From Pelagibius sp050330205 (GTDB taxonomy: Bacteria; Pseudomonadota; Alphaproteobacteria; Kiloniellales; Kiloniellaceae): a stretch of DNA of 64,000 nucleotides. Both the position numbers and the translations under genes were made by a program. Positions 33,731 to 43,018 of this stretch are shown here, piece by piece. The stretch spans positions 140,869 through 204,868 of the forward strand of contig JBHJOA010000032.1 of assembly GCA_050330205.1 (NCBI GenBank), written 5' to 3'. The number at the start of each line of letters is the position of its first letter. Within the stretch, counting starts at the first letter, position 1. The notes beneath the pieces were generated by a model. That model was not told the DNA's origin. It made no database searches and saw nothing but the letters and a program-made list of their open reading frames with translations.

Positions 33731-34867
33731 ATGAACCTTCGGAGCCTTGCGGTATCCGCCGCGACTGTCTTTACCGCCGTCTTGTCCCTGCCGTCTCTCG
33801 CGGGCGCGGAGACCGTAACCGCCATCGACATCGCCGGCCGAACGGTCGAGATCAATGTCCCGGTGCAACGGGTCATCCTGGGCGAAGGTCGGCAGATCTA
33901 CCTGGTGGCTGCCCTGGACACCGAAGACCCCTTCCGGCGCGTGGTCGGCTGGCGCGAGGATTTCAGCCAGGCCGACCCCGACAACTACGCCATCTACTTG
34001 GAGAAGTTCCCGCAGATGGCAGACATCCTCACCTTTGGCGGCTTCAAAGACGGTACCTTCGACGTCGAGCAGGCGATCGCCCTCGCGCCCGACGTGGTGG
34101 TCATGAACATCGAATCGAAGCAGGCCACCGAAGACGCCAGGTACATCGAAAAGCTCGCCGCCGTCGGCATACCGGTGGTCTATGTCGACTTCCGCGAGCA
34201 TCCCCTCGTCAACACCGACCCCAGCATGCGACTCTTCGGCAAGCTGTTTGGCAAGGAAGAGCGTGCCGAGGACTTCATCGCCTGGCGCAACGCCCAGATC
34301 AGCCGCGTGACCGACGTTATTGCCAAGGCCGACCCTGAGCGTCCGCTGGTCTTCATCGACCGCGCTGGCGGCTACTCGGACGACTGTTGCATGAGTTTCG
34401 GCGACGGCAACTTTGGCAAGTTCGTCGAACTCGCCGGCGGGCAGAATATCGCCAAGGACATCATCCCTGGCACCTTCGGCACGATGAACCCGGAACAGAT
34501 CATCGCTTCGAACCCGGCCCACGTGATCGTCACCGGCGGCTACTGGGAGGCCTACGTGCCCGGCGGCAAATGGGTCGGCGTCGGCCCAGGCCGCGATGCG
34601 ACCGAGGCATTGCGCAAGCTGGATTCCCTGACCGAACGAGCGGCGATGACCGGCGTGAAGGCAGTCGAGACCGACCAGTTCCATGCCATCTGGCATCAGT
34701 TCTACAACAGCCCCTACCAGTTCGTCGCCATTCAGCAGATGGCCAAGTGGCTGCATCCCGAACTCTTCGCCGACCTTGATCCCGAGGCGACCTTCCGCGA
34801 GCTGCACGTGCGATACCTGCCGGTCGACTACCGGCCAGGGCATTGGGTTTCGCTCGCCGATGAGTGA
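33731..34867 (+). CDS. Iron-complex ABC transporter substrate-binding protein
   Basis: The 378-residue protein has a Sec signal peptide (cleavage near LAGAE, about residue 25) and the helical-backbone binding fold: VTAIDIAGRTVEINVPVQRV at the start, FDVEQAIALAPDVVVMN near 110 and TFGTMNPEQIIASNPAHVIV near 250. Such receptors bind ferric siderophores, haem or corrinoids. A Fur-like box upstream points to iron. No TonB-dependent outer-membrane receptor is in the window. Its stop lies 8 nt inside the permease gene. Confidence 0.88.
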   Translation: MNLRSLAVSAATVFTAVLSLPSLAGAETVTAIDIAGRTVEINVPVQRVILGEGRQIYLVAALDTEDPFRRVVGWREDFSQADPDNYAIYLEKFPQMADILTFGGFKDGTFDVEQAIALAPDVVVMNIESKQATEDARYIEKLAAVGIPVVYVDFREHPLVNTDPSMRLFGKLFGKEERAEDFIAWRNAQISRVTDVIAKADPERPLVFIDRAGGYSDDCCMSFGDGNFGKFVELAGGQNIAKDIIPGTFGTMNPEQIIASNPAHVIVTGGYWEAYVPGGKWVGVGPGRDATEALRKLDSLTERAAMTGVKAVETDQFHAIWHQFYNSPYQFVAIQQMAKWLHPELFADLDPEATFRELHVRYLPVDYRPGHWVSLADE

Positions 34868-35933
34868 GCCGGCAGCGGCTGCCTTCGCCGCCACGGACGA
34901 AGGGCGCGGACGTTATCGTGCACTCGTCTGGCGCCGGCAGCTGATCCTCGCCGGGTTGGGCCTGGCGCTGGTCTTTAGCCTCTGCGTCGACCTCGCGCAC
35001 GGCCCCGCCCGCTACAATCTTGCCCAGGTGGTGCAGGCGCTCATCGCGCCAGATAGCGTCAGCCAGTCGGTGCGCGTCGTGCTGTGGGAGATCCGCATGC
35101 CGATCGCGCTGATGGCGGCGGTGGTTGGCGCGGCGCTCAGCGTGGCCGGCGCGCAAATGCAGACCATCCTCAACAATCCGCTAGCCAGTCCCTTCACGCT
35201 GGGCATCTCGGCGGCCGCGAGTTTCGGCGCGGCCCTTTCCCTCGCATTCGGCCTGGTACTTATCCCGGCGGCGATCGAATACGTAGTCCCGATCAACGCC
35301 TTTGTCATGGCCATGCTGGCGGCCTTCCTTATCCACCTGATGAGCATCAGGCGTGGCGTCACCGTCGAGACCATCGTTCTGATCGGCATCGCCATGGTCT
35401 TCACCTTCAACGCACTGCTGTCGCTGGTGCAGTATTTCGCTTCGGCGGAAGCGCTGGCCGCCGTCGTATTTTGGACGATGGGCAGCCTCACCAAGGCAAC
35501 CTGGCCGAAGCTCGCCATCACCACGCTGGTTCTGCTCGTCACGCTGCCCATCTTCGCGCGGCGAGCCTGGGCGTTGACGGCGATCAGGCTGGGTGAGGAC
35601 AAGGCGGCAAGCTTCGGCATCAAGGTCCCGCGGCTGCGCCTGGAGACGATGATGATGGTGAGCCTTCTGGCCGCCATTCCGGTCGCCTTCGTCGGCACCA
35701 TTGGCTTCATCGGCCTTGTGGGACCGCACATCGCGCGCATGTTGATCGGCGAGGACCAGCGCTTCTTCCTGCCCGCTTCTGCGCTGGCTGGCGCGCTGAT
35801 CCTCTCAGCCAGCTCAGTCGTCAGCAAGACACTCATACCCGGTACCATCTTTCCAATCGGGGTAGTCACCTCTCTGGTCGGCATCCCCTTCTTCGTTTCT
35901 CTCATCCTCACCAACACGAGGCGCGCGTGGTAG
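34860..35933 (+). CDS. Iron-complex ABC transporter permease (FecCD family)
   Basis: The start is the ATG at 34860 (MSEPAAAAF), giving 357 residues; longer open frame upstream lies inside the binding-protein gene. It has the FecCD pattern RMPIALMAAVVGAALSVAGA followed by MQTILNNPLASPFTLGISAA, the hallmark of this family near residue 90, and FIGLVGPHIARMLIGEDQRF near 280. About nine to ten membrane segments are visible. Its end overlaps the ATPase gene by 7 nt. Confidence 0.93.
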   Translation: MSEPAAAAFAATDEGRGRYRALVWRRQLILAGLGLALVFSLCVDLAHGPARYNLAQVVQALIAPDSVSQSVRVVLWEIRMPIALMAAVVGAALSVAGAQMQTILNNPLASPFTLGISAAASFGAALSLAFGLVLIPAAIEYVVPINAFVMAMLAAFLIHLMSIRRGVTVETIVLIGIAMVFTFNALLSLVQYFASAEALAAVVFWTMGSLTKATWPKLAITTLVLLVTLPIFARRAWALTAIRLGEDKAASFGIKVPRLRLETMMMVSLLAAIPVAFVGTIGFIGLVGPHIARMLIGEDQRFFLPASALAGALILSASSVVSKTLIPGTIFPIGVVTSLVGIPFFVSLILTNTRRAW

Positions 35934-36691
35934 CGATCCGCCTCGAAGGCCTCGGCGCGCACTACGGCAAGAAACTGCTGGTGCAGGACGTGACGACGCC
36001 GGCCTTCACGGGCGGCGAAATGGTCGCCGTGATCGGCCCCAACGCGGCAGGAAAGTCGACGCTCTTCAAGCGCATCGCCGACCTGCTGCGCGGGCCCGGG
36101 CAGGTGCATATCGAGGGCGTGCAGCGCGAGCGCAATGCTATCTGCTACATGCCGCAGGATACCACCACCAACGCCGTCCTCACCGTCTATGAATCGATCC
36201 TGCTCGCGCGCAAGCAGGGCACGTCGTGGTCGGTCGGCGACGGCGACCTGCGGCGTATCGACGAGACCATGGCAGCCCTCGGCATCGCGGACATCGCCTT
36301 CAGGAACATTGGTGAGCTTTCAGGCGGCCAGCGACAGCTTGCCAGCCTGGCGCAGACGCTGGTGCGCGAGCCGGAGATCCTCCTGATGGACGAGCCGACC
36401 TCGGCACTCGACCTTTCGCGGCAGGTCGAAGTGCTCACGCTGATGCGCGATCTCGCCCGCACGCGCGACATGGTGGTGCTGATCGCGCTGCACGACCTCA
36501 ACCATGCCCTGCGCTTTTCCGACCGGACGCTGGTGATCGACGGCGGCCGGCTCGTCGCCTGCGGGCCCTCGGCGGAGATCGTCACCCCCGCCCTGCTACG
36601 CCGGGTCTACCGGGTCGAGGCGCGCATCGAGCCTTGCTCGCGCGGCATCGGGCAGATCATCGTCGACGGTGTCGCAACCGACAATTTTTGA
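35927..36691 (+). CDS. Iron-complex ABC transporter ATPase (FecE/FhuC type)
   Basis: The gene starts at a GTG (35927) inside the permease end and encodes 254 residues. Motifs are Walker A GPNAAGKST, signature LSGGQRQLASLAQ, Walker B ILLMDEPTSALD and switch LHDLNHALRF. Walker A has Ala where Gly is usual at the second variable position, a common conservative change. It completes a three-gene importer for a ferric complex. Confidence 0.93.
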   Translation: MVAIRLEGLGAHYGKKLLVQDVTTPAFTGGEMVAVIGPNAAGKSTLFKRIADLLRGPGQVHIEGVQRERNAICYMPQDTTTNAVLTVYESILLARKQGTSWSVGDGDLRRIDETMAALGIADIAFRNIGELSGGQRQLASLAQTLVREPEILLMDEPTSALDLSRQVEVLTLMRDLARTRDMVVLIALHDLNHALRFSDRTLVIDGGRLVACGPSAEIVTPALLRRVYRVEARIEPCSRGIGQIIVDGVATDNF

Positions 36692-36852
36692 CATCCGCCT
36701 CGTCCGGGCCATGGCACACCCAAACCTCGGCAGACAGCAGAGAATTGCGCTGCCGTCCGGATAAACGGCGTATTGATCTGCCGCCTGGCCCTGGAAGGCG
36801 CAAACTGTCAGCCACGGCCGACTAGTGTAGCGTCGATAAGCCGGAGCCTGCG

Positions 36853-38316
36853 ATGCCCCTTTCCTTCGATCCGACGACGCCCGATTTCCCCTGCGCCCAC
36901 TTCATCGGCGGGGCATTGGTACCGGATGCGCCAGGCATAGCGCTGTATCGCCCCTCAGACGGCGTGGAGTTTGCCGCCTGTCCGATCGCGACGGCAGAAA
37001 CCGTCGAGCGGGCGGTCGATGCGGCGCAGGCCGCGCTCAAGGCCAGCGGCTGGGCTACCTGCCGACCGCGCGAGCGCACGAACGCGCTCTTGCGTTGGGC
37101 CGCCCTCATTGAAGCCAGAGCAGAAGAGCTGGCGAGGCTGGAGGCCGTGCCCTCTACCCGACTGATCGGCCAGATCGCCGACGGCGACATTGCAGTGACG
37201 GCAGAGCAGATCCGCTTCTTCGCTGAGCTTGCCGACAAGGAGGGCGGTGACGTCGTGCCCACCTCGGCCGGGCAGCTCGGCATGATCGTGACCGAGCCCT
37301 ACGGGGTGGTCGGCGCCATCACGCCGTGGAACTTCCCGATCTCCATGGCCGGCTGGAAGCTGGGTCCGGCACTTGCTGCCGGCAATGCCGTGGTGCTGAA
37401 GCCCTCGGAGCTGACACCCTTTACCAGTCTGCGTTTGGCCGAGCTCGCTGTTCAGGCCGGAATTCCCGCCGGGCTGGTCAACGTCGTCGTGGGCGACGGC
37501 CCCACCACCGGCACCGCCCTGACCGGCCACCCTGGCGTTTCCAAGGTCAGCTTCACGGGCTCCACCGCTGCCGGCCAGGCGATCATGGCTAATGTCGCCC
37601 GCACGGGTATGAAACCCATGACCCTGGAGTTGGGAGGCAAGAGCCCTCAGGTCGTGTTCGCCGATGCCGATATCGGCCTTGCTGCCGACTGCATCGCTCG
37701 GTCGATCCTGTTCAATGCCGGGCAGGCCTGCGTCGCCGGCAGCCGTGTCATCGCCCACACCGCCATCGCAGACGAACTCGCAGCAGGGCTGATCGCCCGG
37801 ATGACCGAGATCAATCCGGGCCCTGCCTGGGACACGGCAACCACCTACTCGCCGATCATCTCCGCACGACAGATCGCTCGCACGGAGGCTCTGATGGAAA
37901 GTGCCGTCACCGAGGGCGCGGAGATCCTGACGGGTGGCCGCCAGCTCGACCGCCCGGGCTACTTCTACGCGCCTACGATCCTGGCTTCGGTCGAGCCCAG
38001 CTCGACCGCCCTGCGCGAGGAGATCTTTGGCCCCGTCCTGACGCTGCAGACCTTCACCGAGGACGAGGAAGCGCTAAGCTTGGCCGACCACCCGACCTAC
38101 GGCCTGGCCGCCGGCGTCTTCACCCGTGACCTCTCCCGCGCCCTGCGCGCCGTGCAGGCTATCGAGGCCGGCACGGTGTGGGTCAACCGCTATGGCCGAT
38201 CACGTGACCACATCCTGCCGACCGGCGGCTACAAGTCCTCGGGCATCGGCAAGGACCTGGGCCGCGAGGCCTACCACGCCAACCGCCGCTCCAAGAGTGT
38301 GCTCATCGACCTGTGA
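36853..38316 (+). CDS. NAD(P)-dependent aldehyde dehydrogenase
   Basis: The 487-residue protein is a full-length ALDH with the NAD-binding region TPWNFPISMAGWKLGPALAA near 158, the glycine motif FTGSTAAGQ near 235, catalytic Glu in ELGGKSPQVVF near 257 and catalytic Cys in FNAGQACVAGSR near 291. The C-terminal TGGYKSSGIGKDLGREAYHA is like the gamma-aminobutyraldehyde/betaine aldehyde group. With the PuuB-like oxidase and class III aminotransferase nearby, it may oxidise an amino-aldehyde. It precedes a second ALDH by 33 bp. Confidence 0.92.
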   Translation: MPLSFDPTTPDFPCAHFIGGALVPDAPGIALYRPSDGVEFAACPIATAETVERAVDAAQAALKASGWATCRPRERTNALLRWAALIEARAEELARLEAVPSTRLIGQIADGDIAVTAEQIRFFAELADKEGGDVVPTSAGQLGMIVTEPYGVVGAITPWNFPISMAGWKLGPALAAGNAVVLKPSELTPFTSLRLAELAVQAGIPAGLVNVVVGDGPTTGTALTGHPGVSKVSFTGSTAAGQAIMANVARTGMKPMTLELGGKSPQVVFADADIGLAADCIARSILFNAGQACVAGSRVIAHTAIADELAAGLIARMTEINPGPAWDTATTYSPIISARQIARTEALMESAVTEGAEILTGGRQLDRPGYFYAPTILASVEPSSTALREEIFGPVLTLQTFTEDEEALSLADHPTYGLAAGVFTRDLSRALRAVQAIEAGTVWVNRYGRSRDHILPTGGYKSSGIGKDLGREAYHANRRSKSVLIDL

Positions 38317-38361
38317 AGTCGCGGTGCCGGAGCCGATCCAGCCCAGAAAGTGAAGACCACT

Positions 38362-39837
38362 ATGGACATGACTGCCCCCTCCGCCCTGGCCGCCCTCAAG
38401 GATCCAGACCTGTTCCGGCAGGCCGCGCTCATCGGCGGCCGCTGGTGTGAGGCCGTCAGCGGCAAGACCATCGACGTGACGGATCCGGCAACGGGAGCAA
38501 TCATCGGCAACGTGCCCGACCTTTCCGTCGAGGAGACCCGCGCCGCGATCGAAGCAGCCGACGAGGCTTTCCAGCAGTGGCGCCGGCTGCCGCACGGCGA
38601 CCGTGCGGGTGCTCTGGAGCGTTGGTTTGCCCTGATGCAGGCCCACGCCGACGATCTGGCCCTGATCCTGACCACCGAGCAGGGCAAGCCGCTATCCGAG
38701 GCGAAGGGCGAGATCGCTTACGGTGCCTCCTTCGTGAAGTGGTTCGCCGAAGAGGCCCGGCGCATCGACGGCAGCGTGATCCCCTCACCGACGCCGGACC
38801 GCCGTATCGTGACGCTGAAGCAGCCGGTCGGCGTCTCCGCCGCCATCACGCCGTGGAACTTCCCGAACGCCATGATCACGCGCAAGGTCGCGCCGGCGCT
38901 GGCGGCCGGCTGCACGGTGGTGGTCAAGCCGTCGGAGCTCACGCCCTTCTCCGCCCTCGCACTCGGCGTGCTGGCCGAGTGGGCCGGCATTCCGGCCGGG
39001 GTCCTTAACATCGTCACCGGATTGCCGGCCGAGATCGGCGGCGAACTGACGGGCAATGCCACGGTGCGCAAGCTCTCCTTCACTGGCTCCACCCGTGTCG
39101 GCTCCCTGCTGATGGCCCAGAGCGCGCCGACCGTGAAGCGGCTGAGCCTGGAGCTCGGCGGCAATGCGCCCTTCATCATCTTCGACGACGCCAATCTCGA
39201 GGCGGCAATGGAGGGGGTGATTGCCTCCAAGTTCCGCAACGGCGGGCAGACCTGTGTCTGCGCCAACCGGATCCTCGTGCAGGCCGACGTGTACGACGCC
39301 TTCGCCGAGAAGCTCGCCGCCCGCGTCGCCGCTATGAGGGTCGGGCCCGGCACGCATGCCGGCATCGACATCGGGCCGATGATCAACCGGGCGGCCATCG
39401 AGAAGATCAACCGGCACATTGAAGATGCGCTCTCGAAGGGCGCAGGGATTCTGGCCGAGGCGCCCGTGCCGGACGGAGCCCGCTACGCGGCACCGACCGT
39501 GCTGGTCGGCTGCACGGCGACGATGGCTCTCGCCGGCGAGGAGACATTCGGTCCCGTCGCGCCGCTGTTCCGTTTCGACAGCGAAGAGGAAGCCGTGGCG
39601 CTCGCCAATGCTACGCCCTACGGCCTGGCAGCCTACTTCTATACCGAGAGCATCGGCCGCGCCTGGCGGGTCGGCGAAGCCTTGGACTTCGGCATGGTGG
39701 GCCTCAACACCGGCGCCGTTTCGACGACCGTCTCGCCCTTCGGCGGGGTAAAGCAGTCAGGGCTCGGCCGCGAAGGCGCCCGGGCGGGCATAGAGGAGTA
39801 TCTGGAAGTAAAGGCCTTCCACATGGGAGGCCTCTGA
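38362..39837 (+). CDS. gabD: Succinate-semialdehyde dehydrogenase-like ALDH (GabD type)
   Basis: The protein is about 491 residues from the ATG at 38362; a GTG at 38350 and an ATG at 38368 are alternatives. It has GabD landmarks: EGKPLSEAKGEI-like segment (QGKPLSEAKGEIAYGASFVK), TPWNFPNAMITRKVAPALAA, SLELGGNAPFIIFDDA (Glu) and FRNGGQTCVCANR (Cys), where the second Cys in CVC is the GabD-type redox neighbour. Succinate or glutarate semialdehyde to the dicarboxylate is the likely reaction; glutarate semialdehyde would also fit products of nicotinate breakdown. Confidence 0.88.
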   Translation: MDMTAPSALAALKDPDLFRQAALIGGRWCEAVSGKTIDVTDPATGAIIGNVPDLSVEETRAAIEAADEAFQQWRRLPHGDRAGALERWFALMQAHADDLALILTTEQGKPLSEAKGEIAYGASFVKWFAEEARRIDGSVIPSPTPDRRIVTLKQPVGVSAAITPWNFPNAMITRKVAPALAAGCTVVVKPSELTPFSALALGVLAEWAGIPAGVLNIVTGLPAEIGGELTGNATVRKLSFTGSTRVGSLLMAQSAPTVKRLSLELGGNAPFIIFDDANLEAAMEGVIASKFRNGGQTCVCANRILVQADVYDAFAEKLAARVAAMRVGPGTHAGIDIGPMINRAAIEKINRHIEDALSKGAGILAEAPVPDGARYAAPTVLVGCTATMALAGEETFGPVAPLFRFDSEEEAVALANATPYGLAAYFYTESIGRAWRVGEALDFGMVGLNTGAVSTTVSPFGGVKQSGLGREGARAGIEEYLEVKAFHMGGL

Positions 39838-39861
39838 GCTCGCCGAGTCAAGCGAGGCCGA

Positions 39862-41139
39862 TCAGCTCACTCGGTCTTTGATCTTGTAGTAAGCACCGAC
39901 GAAAGGCAGAAACCACGGCTTGCCGAAGTGCCCTGGCACGGCCGGCCAGGGCAGGCCGTCCCACGGGTTGCGGTTGAGGCGTCCTATCATCAGGTCGGCC
40001 ATGATCTCGCCCATGTGCGTGGCGATCTGCGCCCCGTGGCCGGAATAGCCCATGACGAAGTAGAGCCCATCGGCTTCGCCCGCGCGCGGCAGGCGATCGC
40101 GAGTCATGTCGACGAGACCGCCCCAGCAATAGTCCACAGCCACCCCCGCCAGCTGGGGAAAGATCTCCTCCAGGCGGGCCGTCAGGATGGCGCCGCTCCG
40201 GGCATCGGAGCTATCGTCGGAAGCTGCGGAGAACCGCGCGCGGCCGCCGAAGATCAGGCGCTTGTCCGGCGACAGGCGAAAGTAGTTGCCGATGTTGAGC
40301 GAGGTCACGCAGGTCCGGTTGCCCGGCAGGATCGCGGCCACCTCATCATTGCTGAGCGACCGCGTTGCCAAAAGAAAGCTGCCCACGGGCACGATGCGAC
40401 GCCGGAAGTAGCCGAAGGCCGCGGGCGTATAGGCCCCGGTCGCCAGCAGCACCCTGCTGGCCAGCACCGGGCCCTTGGGCGTCTGCAGCTCCCAGCCGCT
40501 GCCCGAGACAGCGCGCGCGGTGACTGGCGTTCGCTCGTGGATTTCGGCGCCACGGTGGGCGGCGGCCTCGGCCAGCCCGACGACGAAGCGGCCCATATGC
40601 ATCATGGCGCTCTTCCTCTGCAGCATGGCGCCGTGGAAGGCATCGGAGCAGATCTCACTGCGAAGCTCCGCTCGCGTCAGCATCGACGAATCGGGGTCTA
40701 CCTCGCGGCAGATGGCGGCGCAGTTGCGGGCCAGGCTCTCGTAGTGGCCGGGCTTAGAGGCGAGCTTGAGCTTCCCCGACCGCCGGAAGTCGCAGGCGAT
40801 ACCTTCCTCGGCGATGATCCGCTCGATGGTGTCGATTCCGGCATCGAACGCGCGATAGATGGCACGCGCCCTCTCCAAGCCGAAGGCTTCGATGGCCTCA
40901 AGGAAGCTGTGCGCCAGGCCGTTGTTGAGATGGCCGCCGTTGCGGCCCGACGCGCCGAAGCCGACCGTCTCGGCCTCGAGCACGATGACCCGGCGCCCTT
41001 CTATCGCCAGCTTGCGCGCGGCCCCAAGGCCGGTGAAGCCGGCGCCGATGACCGCCACGTCGTAGCGGCCGGCGGGAGCGCCCCGGCTGCCGCCAACGAA
41101 GGACGGCGCGGTCTCATGCCAGTAGGAGGCAAACTTCAT
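39862..41139 (-). CDS. FAD-dependent amine oxidase of the DAO family (PuuB/OrdL-like)
   Basis: The 425-residue protein starts MKFASYWHETAPSFVGG, then has the FAD motif AVIGAGFTGLGAARKLA near 30 and VGFGASGRNGGHLNNGL near 60, which is the gamma-glutamylputrescine oxidase (PuuB) pattern. The C-terminal GLYFVMGYSGHGAQIATHMG is the family's FAD-ribityl end. It likely oxidises a secondary or glutamylated amine to aldehyde, ammonia and peroxide. It is convergent with the ALDH genes, which could take the aldehyde. puuA is not in the window, so the exact substrate is open. Confidence 0.88.
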   Translation of the reverse strand: MKFASYWHETAPSFVGGSRGAPAGRYDVAVIGAGFTGLGAARKLAIEGRRVIVLEAETVGFGASGRNGGHLNNGLAHSFLEAIEAFGLERARAIYRAFDAGIDTIERIIAEEGIACDFRRSGKLKLASKPGHYESLARNCAAICREVDPDSSMLTRAELRSEICSDAFHGAMLQRKSAMMHMGRFVVGLAEAAAHRGAEIHERTPVTARAVSGSGWELQTPKGPVLASRVLLATGAYTPAAFGYFRRRIVPVGSFLLATRSLSNDEVAAILPGNRTCVTSLNIGNYFRLSPDKRLIFGGRARFSAASDDSSDARSGAILTARLEEIFPQLAGVAVDYCWGGLVDMTRDRLPRAGEADGLYFVMGYSGHGAQIATHMGEIMADLMIGRLNRNPWDGLPWPAVPGHFGKPWFLPFVGAYYKIKDRVS

Positions 41140-41152
41140 CGCGCTTGTTCCT

Positions 41153-41818
41153 TTAAAGGCCGAAGACCCCCGGAAGCGCCGAGATGCCCCTGATCTCGGT
41201 GTAATCGTAGAACGGATTGGCGGGCTCGTGGCCGCGGTTCACCCAGACCTTGGACTTGATGCCGAGGTCATAGGCCGTCATCAGGTCGTAGCGGAACGAG
41301 GAAGAGACATGCGTCACGTCCTCCGGGCCGCAACCCAACTCGTCCAGCATGTATTCGAAACCGTTCATCTGCGGCTTGTAGCTGCCCGCATCCTCGGCGG
41401 TCAGCACCTTGAAGAAGGGCGCGCCCAGCTTTTCGACGTTCGACATGATCTGGCTGTTCATGGCGTTGGAGAGGATTACCAGCGGGATCTCCCGCGCCAC
41501 CTTGGCTAGCCCCTCCGGCACGTCGGGGTGGGGTCCCCAGGTCGGCACCTCCTCATAGATCCGCCGGGCATCGTCAGGATGGAACGCCACGTCACTGCGC
41601 TTGCAAGTGCGCTCCAGCGCGTTCGCCACCACTTCCGCATAGGGCTTCCACGCGCCGAGAACCTCGTCGAGGCGGTAGGCCGCAAAGTGTTGGATGAACT
41701 GCGCCATCCGGGCCTCGTCCAGTATGGCCCCATAGATGCGGCGCGTGGCGCCGGCCATGTCGAAATTGGTCAGGGTGCCGTAGCAGTCGAAGGTCACGAA
41801 TTTCGGGCGGAAGGTCAT
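41153..41818 (-). CDS. Haloacid dehalogenase type II-like HAD hydrolase
   Basis: The 221-residue protein has HAD motif I FDCYGTLTNF (nucleophile Asp near residue 10, Tyr at +2 as in L-2-haloacid dehalogenases), motif II LSNAMN near 115, motif III Lys in AGSYKPQ near 145 and motif IV SSFRYDLMTAYD near 172. The usual dehalogenase Asp pair is replaced by SSSFRYD, common in the environmental branch of this family. It follows the oxidase gene by 13 bp in the same run. A phosphatase role is possible. Confidence 0.87.
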   Translation of the reverse strand: MTFRPKFVTFDCYGTLTNFDMAGATRRIYGAILDEARMAQFIQHFAAYRLDEVLGAWKPYAEVVANALERTCKRSDVAFHPDDARRIYEEVPTWGPHPDVPEGLAKVAREIPLVILSNAMNSQIMSNVEKLGAPFFKVLTAEDAGSYKPQMNGFEYMLDELGCGPEDVTHVSSSFRYDLMTAYDLGIKSKVWVNRGHEPANPFYDYTEIRGISALPGVFGL

Positions 41819-42143
41819 GGCTTGTCCTCATCGGCGCGGGCAAGGTGCCCAGACATGAAGGGCGATGGTCGCTATGGTAGCGCCGCACAAGCGGCGGGCC
41901 CCGCCGCATTGCGCGCCCAGCAAAGCACAAACCGCCGTATTTCAGCATCCGGACGGCACCATATTGCGAGGGCCGGGGCCATTTGCCGGCACCGAGGGAG
42001 AGAGGCTGCCGCCGGCCCGTGGCAGATCGTGCTTCGGACGGCGGTCTGAACGGCGGAAGATGGCGTCGAACTCCTGTGAAGCACGCAGCGCCTGCGCCCC
42101 CAATCCGCTACTCTTCCTGAACGACGCACAGACGCAGGTTGCC
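41819..42143. other. Divergent intergenic region without a recognised gene
   Basis: The 325 bp between the HAD gene (minus) and the GNAT gene (plus) must hold both promoters. Open frames here are extensions of the GNAT frame without family features. No clear -35/-10 pair or operator stands out by eye. Confidence 0.45.
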
Positions 42144-42998
42144 ATGCAGACCGATACCATTACCTTTACCGACTTCCGGCCCCAACACATCGGCGAGGCC
42201 CTGCGCCTGTCGCAGGCGGCGGGCTGGCCGCACCGGGCGGAGGACTGGGCGCTGATCCAGCACCTGTCGCGCGGCGTGATCGCCCTGCAGGGCGATCGCC
42301 TTGTCGCCTCCGCCATGGCGACTCCCTTCGGCCCTGTCGCCACCTTGAACATGATCATCGTCGACGAGGCACTGCGCGGCCGCGGCCTCGGGCGGCGGGT
42401 CATGGAGGAGGCGATGGCGCGGGCGACACCGGACGAATGGCGCCTGGTGGCGACGAAGGACGGGCTGCCGCTGTACGAGAAGCTCGGTTTTGTCGCCTTT
42501 GGCGAGGTGCAGCAGTTCCAGGGCGTCGTCCGCATCCCCGGCTCTAACGAAGAAGTAGCTGCCGCCGGTGCCGACGAACTCGGCTGGGCCACCCCGGCTG
42601 ACACGAAGGCCCTGTCCGCCCTGGATCTTGCCGCGACCGGCATGGAGCGGTCGGGCCTGATGGCCGCACTCCTGCGCGCTGGTCGCATCCTCTCAATTCG
42701 GGAAAGCGGGCAGATCGTCGCCTTCGCCGCCATCCGCACCTTCGGCAAGGGAGAGGTCGCGGGGCCTGTCATCGCCCGCGAAGCGTCGGAAGCGCAACGC
42801 CTGCTGGGCGCGCTCTTCGCCCGACGCGACGGCCAGTTCCTGCGCATCGATACCACCGCCGACACTGGACTCGCTCCGTGGCTGGAGGGCTTCGGCCTGG
42901 TCGGTGCCGGCGGCGGCATTGCCATGCGCCGCGGCAGGTCCGCACCCACCTCGACAACCCATCGCAGCTTTGCCCTCGCCGCCCAGGCGCTCGGCTGA
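42144..42998 (+). CDS. Tandem-domain GNAT N-acetyltransferase (copy 1)
   Basis: The ATG at 42144 gives 284 residues; upstream in-frame starts lack family sequence. Residues 1-about 135 form a GNAT domain with the acetyl-CoA loop VDEALRGRGLGRRVMEEA near 72 and LPLYEKLGFVAF near 110. The C-terminal half (LRIDTTADTGLAPWLEGFGL near 235) is a second, degenerate GNAT-like domain. The gene is paralogous in layout to 53538-54401 (shared WPHR-DW near 30, LG-GRW/GLGRR loop and LRMDT/LRIDT segment). It is followed by an aminotransferase gene 20 bp later, so an amino compound is the probable acetyl acceptor. Confidence 0.87.
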   Translation: MQTDTITFTDFRPQHIGEALRLSQAAGWPHRAEDWALIQHLSRGVIALQGDRLVASAMATPFGPVATLNMIIVDEALRGRGLGRRVMEEAMARATPDEWRLVATKDGLPLYEKLGFVAFGEVQQFQGVVRIPGSNEEVAAAGADELGWATPADTKALSALDLAATGMERSGLMAALLRAGRILSIRESGQIVAFAAIRTFGKGEVAGPVIAREASEAQRLLGALFARRDGQFLRIDTTADTGLAPWLEGFGLVGAGGGIAMRRGRSAPTSTTHRSFALAAQALG

Positions 42999-43018
42999 GC
43001 CCTTCCCCGGAGAGTCGC

